Below are positions 1 to 5,361 of a stretch of DNA of 6,058 bases, piece by piece; within the stretch, counting starts at the first letter, position 1, and every line of letters starts with the position of its first letter. The DNA is from Candidatus Poribacteria bacterium (lineage in GTDB: Bacteria; Poribacteria; WGA-4E; GCA-2687025), in NCBI GenBank assembly GCA_002687025.1, contig NYZG01000196.1, forward strand, positions 1-6,058, read 5' to 3'. The notes under the pieces were generated by a model. The model saw only the letters and a list, made by a program, of their open reading frames with translations. It made no database searches and was not told where the DNA came from. The position numbers and the translations under genes are program-made.

Positions 1-630
1 AGCGACCGGCAGGTTGTGCGTCCGATGCTCGGCCGCCCACTGCGCCGCGAGTTCGACGACCTTCGCCGGCCGCTGCGGCTCGGCCGCCCCGTCGATCGCC
101 AGGCTGTAGATGCGAATGCGGACGCCGTGCTTCACCTCCACCTCGCCGAGGTCGTGGAGCCGCGCCTTCCACACCTCGGACTCGATGAGGGCCTCGGCCG
201 TCATGTACGACAGGAGGATGTGCCCGGCGTCGCCGCAGTCCATGACGCGCTGCGCCAGGTTGATGCCTGGGCCGCGGACGTTGGGCGTGTCGTTGATGTC
301 CTCAGCCCGGTGTATCGGCCCGGAGTGGATGCCCATGCGCAGCGGGAGGTCGGCGCGGCCGCGCGCAGCTTCGGCCACCTCCAGCGCGCAGCGCGCCGGC
401 GACGACGGGTCGCCGAAGAAAGCCAACGCCATCCCATCACCCGCCGGATGCGCCAGGACAGACGCCTCGTGCTTCGCCTGCGTGTACGCGGCCGTCCCTC
501 GGACGATGTCCTGGAGCGCGGCGATCCGGCGGCTTTGCTCTTCGACAGCCAGCCGCGAGTACCCTACGAGGTCCATGAAGAGGACGTGGGCGACTTCCAG
601 ACGGGTAGTGGTGTCGTCGGCCGCGGACAC
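1..630 (-). CDS. Class III adenylate/guanylate cyclase domain protein, 3' end cut by window edge
   Basis: The first 210 residues of a cytoplasmic nucleotidyl cyclase are visible; the gene runs off the left edge. The cyclase domain begins almost at once: FMDLVGYS carries the first metal-binding Asp (D20), GDGMALAFFGDP carries the second (D65), and GINLAQRVMDCGDAGHI carries the transition-state pair N124 and R128. The predicted reaction is cyclisation of ATP or GTP to a cyclic nucleotide. The two residues that normally select the purine (Lys and Asp in adenylate cyclases) appear to be H61 and N117, so substrate cannot be assigned. Start: GTG at 630 is the first start codon after an in-frame TAG (636-634) and has GAGG seven bases upstream. 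In this family the cyclase domain is often followed by other signalling or repeat domains, which may lie outside the window. It is divergent from the dioxygenase gene. Domain call is firm; activity is inferred. Confidence 0.88.
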   Translation of the reverse strand, partial: MSAADDTTTRLEVAHVLFMDLVGYSRLAVEEQSRRIAALQDIVRGTAAYTQAKHEASVLAHPAGDGMALAFFGDPSSPARCALEVAEAARGRADLPLRMGIHSGPIHRAEDINDTPNVRGPGINLAQRVMDCGDAGHILLSYMTAEALIESEVWKARLHDLGEVEVKHGVRIRIYSLAIDGAAEPQRPAKVVELAAQWAAEHRTHNLPVA

Positions 631-636
631 AGTCTA

Positions 637-641
637 ACCTC
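637..641 (-). promoter_or_regulatory. Ribosome binding site of the cyclase gene
   Basis: Read on the minus strand, GAGGT precedes the GTG start at 630, with GAGG seven bases from it. It matters because the start codon is GTG and an in-frame TAG lies only three bases upstream of it, so this site together with the stop fixes the start. Confidence 0.55.
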
Positions 642-687
642 GTGTCTGCTGGTGTCAGCGTGGGCGCGCCATTGTCACCGGCGGCGG

Positions 688-708
688 AGCGGCCTGCAAG
701 CGGCCTGC
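688..708. repeat. Two-copy direct repeat AGCGGCCTGC with an 11-base period
   Basis: AGCGGCCTGC occurs at 688-697 and again exactly at 699-708, separated by one A. The copies lie on the same face of the helix in the 131-base spacer between the divergent cyclase and dioxygenase genes. The spacing fits a binding site for a regulator, but the sequence is simple and GC-rich, so a chance duplication is possible. Nothing identifies a regulator. Confidence 0.4.
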
Positions 709-715
709 GTGTCGG

Positions 716-744
716 TTGCGCCTCCGCGCGCGCTGCCTTAACGT
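716..744 (+). promoter_or_regulatory. Weak sigma70-like promoter candidate for the dioxygenase-cupin pair
   Basis: TTGCGC (716-721) and TAACGT (739-744) are separated by 17 bases. The first keeps the TTG of a -35 box and the second keeps the first, second and last bases of a -10 box. This AT-containing patch stands out in an otherwise very GC-rich spacer. It would give a leader of only about 10 bases before the ATG at 762, and half of each hexamer does not match, so this is tentative. Confidence 0.2.
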
Positions 745-761
745 AGTCGCGCATCGCAGCC

Positions 762-1544
762 ATGGATTGGGGAGGCGGCGCCATCGGTCTTTCGGCAGAA
801 CAGAAGCAACGCCTCGACACGGAGGGGTTCCTGCTGCTGGGGGGCGTGCTCACCGACGACGAGGTGGGGCATTACCGGCGGCGAGTCCTCGCACTCGCGG
901 AGCAGGAGAGAGCCGACGGCACGGCCGTCCAGCACACCGACGAGCGAGGCCAGCACGTCCGCTGGCTGGTGAACAAGGGCGAGGAGTTCGAGCGGCTCCT
1001 GACGCACCCAACCGTGACGCCGGTCTTCGAGTACCTACTCGGCGACGACTACACGCTCAGCACGCTGACATCCAACATCATCAGTCCCGGCGCTGCGGAC
1101 GGTGGGTGTCACGTGGACGGCCCCGTGGGAGCGATGCCCGAGCCGTTGCCCGAGCAGCCGATGGTGGTGAACAGCCTGTGGCTGCTGGATGACTTCACCC
1201 CGGAGAACGGCGGCACGCGCTTCGTTCCCGGCAGTCACCTACGTCGACGCAAGCCGACGGCGGAGAGCGTGCCCGACCCGGAGGAGCAACGCCTGTCCGC
1301 GCGTAAGGGGTCGGTATTCATCTTCAACGGCGCCATGTGGCACGCCGCCGGCGCCAACGCGACCAATGACCCGCGTTGCTGCCTGATCTGCTTCTGCTGC
1401 CGGTCGTTCCTGAAGCCGATGTTCGACTTCGCCAATCATCTCGACGACGATGTCCGCGAACGCATGACGCCGCAGCTACGGCGTCTCTACGGTCTCGACT
1501 CGCAACCGCGGGGGCCGGATGTCCTCGCGCCACGAGGCGATTAG
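762..1544 (+). CDS. Phytanoyl-CoA dioxygenase (PhyH) family Fe(II)/2-oxoglutarate oxygenase
   Basis: A 260-residue cytoplasmic protein with the PhyH double-stranded beta-helix layout. After an N-terminal helical part (LSAEQKQRLDTEGFLLLGG, residues 10-28), the Fe(II) ligands are H117 and D119 in GGCHVDGP and H194 in GAMWHAAGAN. R205 in NDPRCC is the likely 2-oxoglutarate carboxylate anchor. ENGGTRFVPGSH (148-159) is the usual conserved loop of the family. Such enzymes couple 2-oxoglutarate decarboxylation to hydroxylation of a substrate. The substrate here cannot be told, and true phytanoyl-CoA activity should not be assumed. The ATG at 762 is the first start after an in-frame TAG at 744-746; no good Shine-Dalgarno is seen. 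The segment right after R205 is oddly cysteine-rich, with five Cys in residues 206-213. It is followed 12 bases later by the cupin gene, so the two are probably co-transcribed. Length is typical for the family. Confidence 0.9.
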   Translation: MDWGGGAIGLSAEQKQRLDTEGFLLLGGVLTDDEVGHYRRRVLALAEQERADGTAVQHTDERGQHVRWLVNKGEEFERLLTHPTVTPVFEYLLGDDYTLSTLTSNIISPGAADGGCHVDGPVGAMPEPLPEQPMVVNSLWLLDDFTPENGGTRFVPGSHLRRRKPTAESVPDPEEQRLSARKGSVFIFNGAMWHAAGANATNDPRCCLICFCCRSFLKPMFDFANHLDDDVRERMTPQLRRLYGLDSQPRGPDVLAPRGD

Positions 1545-1548
1545 GGAG
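1544..1548 (+). promoter_or_regulatory. Ribosome binding site of the cupin gene, overlapping the upstream stop codon
   Basis: GGGAG lies eight bases before the ATG at 1557, and its first G is the last base of the dioxygenase TAG. Overlap of the stop codon with the next gene's Shine-Dalgarno is a mark of translational coupling and supports one transcript for the two genes. Confidence 0.6.
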
Positions 1549-1556
1549 TACTCGCC

Positions 1557-1964
1557 ATGCCGCTGAACAACCCCATTCTGGACGCCGCCCTGAACGGCAT
1601 CAGCCTCGATGAAATCAAGAAGGAGATGGGTCCGCCGCCGTGGGCCCGGGCAGTCGTCCTCGCGGACCACGTGAGTGGCGTCGTCATCTGCCAGAACCCA
1701 GGGCAGGAGAACGACAACCATTGCCACGACTACGACGAGTGGTGGGCGATCCTGGAGGGCGAGATCGACTGGATCGTCGAGGGTCGCGAGGATCGACCCG
1801 TGGAGGCCAAGGCGGGGAGCTTCGTGTTCGTGCCCGCCATGACGTTCCATCTCATCTGTCCGAAAGGCGACGGGCCGTCGGTGCGCCTGGCCATGTCGCT
1901 ACCGGGGACGGGACACATGCACGAGCGCCCCGATCGGAGAGCGACGATCACGATCGACAGGTAA
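1557..1964 (+). CDS. Small single-domain cupin protein
   Basis: A 135-residue protein with one cupin barrel and no signal peptide. Cupin motif 1 is GQENDNHCHDYDEWWAILEG (residues 49-68), giving metal ligands H55, H57 and E61. Motif 2 is GSFVFVPAMTFHLI (87-100), supplying the fourth ligand H98. All four ligands expected for a mononuclear metal site (Fe, Mn, Ni or Zn) are present, so it may be an enzyme (oxygenase or isomerase) or a ligand-binding protein. The motifs do not separate these. It follows the PhyH-like oxygenase with a 12-base gap, so it probably acts on the same compound or a product of it; that is inference. The C-terminal tail (HMHERPDRRATITIDR) adds a short basic extension. Its stop codon faces that of the peptide-binding protein gene across 10 bases. 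Confidence 0.88.
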   Translation: MPLNNPILDAALNGISLDEIKKEMGPPPWARAVVLADHVSGVVICQNPGQENDNHCHDYDEWWAILEGEIDWIVEGREDRPVEAKAGSFVFVPAMTFHLICPKGDGPSVRLAMSLPGTGHMHERPDRRATITIDR

Positions 1965-1966
1965 CC

Positions 1967-1986
1967 ATCGACGGTCAGCCGTCGGT
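1967..1986. terminator. Hairpin at the convergent gene junction, possible terminator
   Basis: CGACGG (1969-1974), a TCAG loop and CCGTCG (1979-1984) form a perfect 6-base-pair GC-rich stem, which A1967-T1986 and a G-T wobble can extend on the plus strand. It sits across the junction of two convergent genes whose stops are 10 bases apart. Its loop contains the stop codon of the minus-strand gene. No T-run follows on either side, so if it ends transcription it is not a classical intrinsic terminator. It could instead protect 3' ends or only slow polymerase. Confidence 0.35.
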
Positions 1987-3801
1987 ACTCAGCGCCGCGG
2001 CCTTGTCCGCGTCGATCCACCACGTCTCGAACCCGAGGTCGTACTTCGGCCGGATTTCGGGCGCGCCGAACTTCGCCCAGTACACGACTCGATACGCCGA
2101 CAGGTACCAGTTCGGCACGACGTAGTGGCTCCACAGCAGCACGCGGTCGAGCGCGTGCGTCCGCGCGATGAGGCTCTCCCGCCCGGGGGCGGAGATGATG
2201 AGGTCGACAAGCTCGTCGACAACGGCGTCGCTGATGCCGGCGTAGTTGCGCGTGCCGGAGGTCGCCGCGGCCTCGGATGTCCAGAAGTCGCGCTGCTCGT
2301 TGCCCGGCGACAGGGACTGTCCCCAAGAGGCGACCACCATGTCGAAGTCGAACTCGTCCATGCGATTCTGGTACTGCGCCGTGTCCACCGTGCGCACGGT
2401 CGCCGTCACACCTAGCTGCGCGAGGTTCTCCTTGTAGGGCAACACGACCCGCTCGAACCCGGGGTTGACGAGAAGTATCTCGAACTCCATCGCCACCCCA
2501 GTCGCGACGTCTGTCAGAGTGCCATCGACCACTCCCCAGCCGGCTTCCTTGAGCAGCGCAAACGCGGCGCGCAGGCCGGAGCGGATGTTCCCAGAGCCGT
2601 CGGTCACCGGCGGCGCGAACTCCGCCGTGAACACCTCGTCTGGGATGCGTCCACGATACTCCTCCAGGATCGCCAACTCCTCGCCCGCCGGGAGGCCCGA
2701 CGACGCCAACTCGGAGTTGGCGAAGTAGCTCCTCGTCCGCGTGTAGGAGTCGTAGAATATCTCGGCGTTGGTCGCCTCGAAGTCGAAAGCGTAGCCGAGG
2801 GCCTCGCGGACGCGTCGGTCGGCGAAGATCTCGCGTCGAGTGTTGAACACGAACGATTGCATGCCCTGCGGGACTTCGTTGGGGATCAGCTCCTTGATGA
2901 GGCGCCCCTGCTGCACTGCGGGGAGATCGTACGCCGTTGCCCAGTCCTTGGCGGTGTTCTCGCGGAAGAAGTCGACATCGCCACCTTTGAGCGCCTCCCG
3001 CCATATCGCCAGATCGCGGTAGTAGTCGTATCGGATCTCCGCGAAGTTGTACTGGCCCGTGTTGATGGGGAGATCGCGGCCCCAGTAGTTGGGATCGAGT
3101 TCGTACGTGACCGCCCGCCCGGCGTCGTACTTGGCGATCCTGTACGGCCCGCTACCCACGGGCGGGTCGAGCGTCGCCTCCTCGAAGTCCTTGTCCGCCC
3201 AGTAGTGCTTGGGCAGGATGGGCATCTGCCCGGTGATAAGGGGTAGCTCGGCGTTCGGGTCGCCGCTGAACGTGATCTTCACCTGCCGTTCGCCGACCTC
3301 CTCGGCCGAGGCGAGATTCGCGTAGTAGTTGCGGTAGAAGGGGTGCCCCTTCGTCTTGAGGATCTCCAGCGACCAGATGACGTCGTCGACGGTCACCGGC
3401 ACACCGTCGTGCCAGCGCGCTTCCGGGCGCAACGTGAACGTCACCCACGACCGGTCCTCGGGCCACGCGATGCTCTCGGCAAGCAGCCCGTATTCCGTGA
3501 ACGCCTCGTCCTGCGAGTTCGTAGTCATGGTCTCAAACATGCGCCCGAGGCCGTCGGCAGGGCGGCCCTTCAGGACGAAGGGGTGGAACGTGTCGTAGCT
3601 GCCGAACGCGCCGAGCACGATCGACCCGCCTTTGGGGGCGGCGGGGTTCACGTAGTCGAAGTGCGCGTAATCCGCCTCGTACTTCGCCTCGCCGTGCATG
3701 GCGATCGCGTGCGCGCGACGTGGCCCCGCCGCCAACAACCGAACGGACGCGACCTGCGTTAGTACGCCGAAGGCGAGGGTGAGCAGCAGCCACTTGCGCA
3801 T
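1975..3801 (-). CDS. YejA-like periplasmic peptide-binding protein of an ABC transporter (SBP family 5)
   Basis: A 608-residue exported solute-binding protein. Residues 1-32 form a Sec signal peptide (MRK, then a hydrophobic core, then a probable cut after AHA); there is no lipobox Cys, so it should be soluble in the periplasm. The mature start, IAMHGEAKYEADYAHFDYVN, followed by PAAPKGG, is the hallmark of YejA-type proteins, which bind oligopeptides including microcin C-like compounds. Further family-5 blocks are RPEARWHDGVPVTVDDVIWS (125-144), DPPVGSGPYRI (212-222) and FNTRREIFADRRVREALGYA (319-338). The ATG at 3801 is preferred over the much longer open frame upstream because the signal peptide begins here and GGAAGG lies nine bases before it. 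No permease or ATPase gene is in the window. It lies 107 bases downstream of the caspase-like/cyclophilin gene on the same strand and may share its transcript. Ligand is unproven. Confidence 0.9.
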   Translation of the reverse strand: MRKWLLLTLAFGVLTQVASVRLLAAGPRRAHAIAMHGEAKYEADYAHFDYVNPAAPKGGSIVLGAFGSYDTFHPFVLKGRPADGLGRMFETMTTNSQDEAFTEYGLLAESIAWPEDRSWVTFTLRPEARWHDGVPVTVDDVIWSLEILKTKGHPFYRNYYANLASAEEVGERQVKITFSGDPNAELPLITGQMPILPKHYWADKDFEEATLDPPVGSGPYRIAKYDAGRAVTYELDPNYWGRDLPINTGQYNFAEIRYDYYRDLAIWREALKGGDVDFFRENTAKDWATAYDLPAVQQGRLIKELIPNEVPQGMQSFVFNTRREIFADRRVREALGYAFDFEATNAEIFYDSYTRTRSYFANSELASSGLPAGEELAILEEYRGRIPDEVFTAEFAPPVTDGSGNIRSGLRAAFALLKEAGWGVVDGTLTDVATGVAMEFEILLVNPGFERVVLPYKENLAQLGVTATVRTVDTAQYQNRMDEFDFDMVVASWGQSLSPGNEQRDFWTSEAAATSGTRNYAGISDAVVDELVDLIISAPGRESLIARTHALDRVLLWSHYVVPNWYLSAYRVVYWAKFGAPEIRPKYDLGFETWWIDADKAAALSTDG

Positions 3802-3810
3802 ATGTCGATA

Positions 3811-3816
3811 CCTTCC
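3811..3816 (-). promoter_or_regulatory. Ribosome binding site of the peptide-binding protein gene
   Basis: GGAAGG, read on the minus strand, lies nine bases before the ATG at 3801. It decides this start, because the reading frame stays open for another 272 codons upstream, running through the neighbouring gene in the wrong frame. Confidence 0.6.
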
Positions 3817-3908
3817 GGTGTGCGGTCGGCGCGGCGGACGCCTGATTGTCCATGCCCCGCCTCGCGCGGTCAACGAACTCCGTGACGGCCGCTCCCAGGC
3901 GCCCGGAT

Positions 3909-5177
3909 CTACCTGGCAGGCTTGTGCTCGGACGCCGGGATCACGGCCGTCTTCTGCATCTCGTCGCCTACCCGCAGCTTGTCGACCGCGTCCATGCCCT
4001 CGATCACCTGGCCGAAGACCGTGTACTTGCCGTTGAGGTGGAACGGCCTTCCAAGGCATATGTAGAACTGGCTGCCGCTCGACCGGCGTTCCGGATTCGT
4101 GCTGTCGCCCTGGCGGGCCGCGGCGACGGCGCCTCGCACGTGCTTGCGCTTGATCTCCGCGGGCACCGTGTAACCGGGGCCGCCCTTGCCGGCGCGCGCG
4201 GGGTCCAACCCCCAGGGATCGCCCCCCTGGATGACGAACCCCTTCTCGTACCGGTGGAACGACCGCGCGTCGCCGGCGTAGAAGCCTTCCCGTATGAGCT
4301 TCTTGAAGTTCGCCACGTGCAGCGGCGCGTCGTTCTCGTACAGCCTGATGACGATGCGGCCTTGCGTGGTCTCGAGGACTACAAGCTCGTCGTCCCCGGC
4401 CTCGCCTGCGGGCGCCGCGCCCCGTCCGTCCGGCATGTACTGCGGTGTCTGCTTCGCCCCCTTGCCCTCCGCCCAACGCCGGGTCATGGCCCAGGCGCCG
4501 TAACTGAGCTTCCGCAGCGACAGCGGCCCGCTGTCGGCGGCGAGCGTCTCGACGAAGAAGTGCGTGAAGGCGTCGCCACCGTCCTCCATCGACGTGAGAC
4601 CTTCGCCGGGACCACATGCGACCAGCACCGTCACGTCGCGCATGCGCACGAGCGCCTCGTAGAACGCATCGTCAGGCGACGCGGCGCCCGTCGCGACGGA
4701 GAGCACCAGCAGCTTCTTGTCGGCCTTCACTCGCGCGAACGCGTCCCCCACCGCCGTCAGCGCGACAGCCGTCCCAGGCATGTCCGCCACGTCAGTGTCC
4801 CCGGCGAGCAGGAACCCGGCGTCGCCGTGGCTCATGACCTGCCCCGCGTAGTAGATCAGCGCAATGTCGGCAGTGTTTCCACCCTCCGCGATGGCGCCGA
4901 GGGCGTCCAGGATATCCGCCCTGTCCGGCGCTTCCGGGGCGTCCACGTCCACGCCCAGGGCGCGGATTCCGCCGTCCGCCGCGTCCATCGCCGCAAGGGC
5001 GTCGTGGACAACGCGCGCGTCGTGCCCGGCGCTGGCCATGGCCACGATGTCGGCGTCTTCGTACGCCGACACCCCGATGACGACGCCCCGTACATCCGCC
5101 GCGCGCGCGCCATGCAGCGTCATCACGACGAAGCCAACGACGAACAGTCGGAGGACGTGTCTCGCGCGCGGACCCAT
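3909..5177 (-). CDS. Secreted fusion: caspase-like (C14) domain lacking the catalytic dyad + cyclophilin-type peptidyl-prolyl isomerase
   Basis: A 422-residue protein. Residues 1-27 are a signal peptide (MGPRARHV, hydrophobic core, cut near ARA), so it is exported. Residues 29-250 read as a caspase/metacaspase fold: RGVVIGVSAYED (first strand), AGHDARVVHDAL, DIALIYYAG, GFLLAGDTD, KKLLVLS, a GDAFTHFFVETLA block and KQTPQ. The usual SGHG is AGQV (Q113 for the catalytic His), and the usual DaCHSG is SVATGA (160-165, no Cys). The only Cys in this domain, C188, lies one strand later. It is therefore probably a dead protease acting as a binding module. Residues 263-405 are a cyclophilin: FHRYEKGFVIQGGD (307-320, with R309 and Q317), SGSQFYI (367-373) and LNGKYTVFGQV (381-391). 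PPIase activity is plausible. GGGAG six bases before the ATG at 5177 supports the start. The peptide-binding protein gene follows. Both domain calls are mine from motifs; the cyclophilin is the surer. Confidence 0.85.
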   Translation of the reverse strand: MGPRARHVLRLFVVGFVVMTLHGARAADVRGVVIGVSAYEDADIVAMASAGHDARVVHDALAAMDAADGGIRALGVDVDAPEAPDRADILDALGAIAEGGNTADIALIYYAGQVMSHGDAGFLLAGDTDVADMPGTAVALTAVGDAFARVKADKKLLVLSVATGAASPDDAFYEALVRMRDVTVLVACGPGEGLTSMEDGGDAFTHFFVETLAADSGPLSLRKLSYGAWAMTRRWAEGKGAKQTPQYMPDGRGAAPAGEAGDDELVVLETTQGRIVIRLYENDAPLHVANFKKLIREGFYAGDARSFHRYEKGFVIQGGDPWGLDPARAGKGGPGYTVPAEIKRKHVRGAVAAARQGDSTNPERRSSGSQFYICLGRPFHLNGKYTVFGQVIEGMDAVDKLRVGDEMQKTAVIPASEHKPAR

Positions 5178-5183
5178 GCTGCT

Positions 5184-5188
5184 CTCCC
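5184..5188 (-). promoter_or_regulatory. Ribosome binding site of the caspase-like/cyclophilin gene
   Basis: GGGAG, read on the minus strand, lies six bases before the ATG at 5177. Together with the signal peptide that follows the ATG it fixes the start. Confidence 0.55.
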
Positions 5189-5223
5189 GGTTGCTCTCTC
5201 ATGCTGATGCCGTCCAACAGACG

Positions 5224-5234
5224 ACCCGCCGGGT
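5224..5234. repeat. 11-base palindrome ACCCG-C-CGGGT in a divergent spacer
   Basis: ACCCG and its exact reverse complement CGGGT flank a single C. The site is about 47 bases before the caspase-like gene, in the 184-base spacer shared with the divergent serine hydrolase. A second, looser pair, ACCG (5247-5250) and CGGT (5256-5259), follows. It could be an operator. Short GC palindromes arise by chance in such DNA, and I see no convincing -35/-10 pair near it. Nothing else in this spacer could be identified. Confidence 0.25.
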
Positions 5235-5350
5235 GAATTGTGGCGTACCGGCGAGCGGTCGGAAAGGCGCGTCAATGCCGTGGCGCCGGTGACTGCGGCG
5301 TGCGGGGATGGCACACTCGCAGGCGCCGCGACGCGCCGACCCACACCCTC

Positions 5351-5354
5351 GGAG
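5351..5354 (+). promoter_or_regulatory. Ribosome binding site of the serine hydrolase gene
   Basis: GGAG lies seven bases before the ATG at 5362 and supports that start, which gives a protein without a signal peptide. Confidence 0.5.
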
Positions 5355-5361
5355 CGGGACA

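Noticed and set aside
16..741. A 241-codon plus-strand open frame covering the left end.
   Set aside because: It is the complement of the cyclase domain, whose metal and transition-state motifs are plain on the minus strand.
1730..3004. A 424-codon minus-strand open frame overlapping the cupin and the peptide-binding protein.
   Set aside because: It is in a different frame from the peptide-binding protein gene, is Arg/Gly-rich and shows no family motifs. It also runs antisense through a clear cupin gene.
3869..3886. A hairpin (GTC/GAC plus ACG/CGT with one bulged A) in the gap between the caspase-like gene and the peptide-binding protein gene.
   Set aside because: Six interrupted base pairs with no T-run are too weak to call a terminator or attenuator in GC-rich DNA.
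4614..4616. C188 in the caspase-like domain as a possible relocated catalytic cysteine.
   Set aside because: It lies at the end of the strand after the one that carries the catalytic Cys in C14 proteins, and the paired His is also absent.
3802..4617. The peptide-binding protein frame stays open for 272 codons upstream of its ATG, suggesting an 880-residue protein.
   Set aside because: The upstream part is an Arg/Gly-rich, low-complexity translation of the cyclophilin gene in the wrong frame. A signal peptide and Shine-Dalgarno begin at 3801.
3846..5207. A 453-codon plus-strand open frame antisense to the caspase-like/cyclophilin gene.
   Set aside because: Its translation is rich in Arg, His and Val with no domain signal. 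It mirrors the codon bias of the real minus-strand gene, which has clear motifs across its length.
5309..5324. TGGCAC upstream of the serine hydrolase looks like the -24 half of a sigma54 promoter.
   Set aside because: The -12 half at the required distance reads CAGGC instead of TTGCA, and the GG-N10-GC rule fails.
5282..5328. GGCGCCG occurs twice, 40 bases apart, before the serine hydrolase.
   Set aside because: A 7-base GC-only word recurring at this distance is expected by chance in this base composition.
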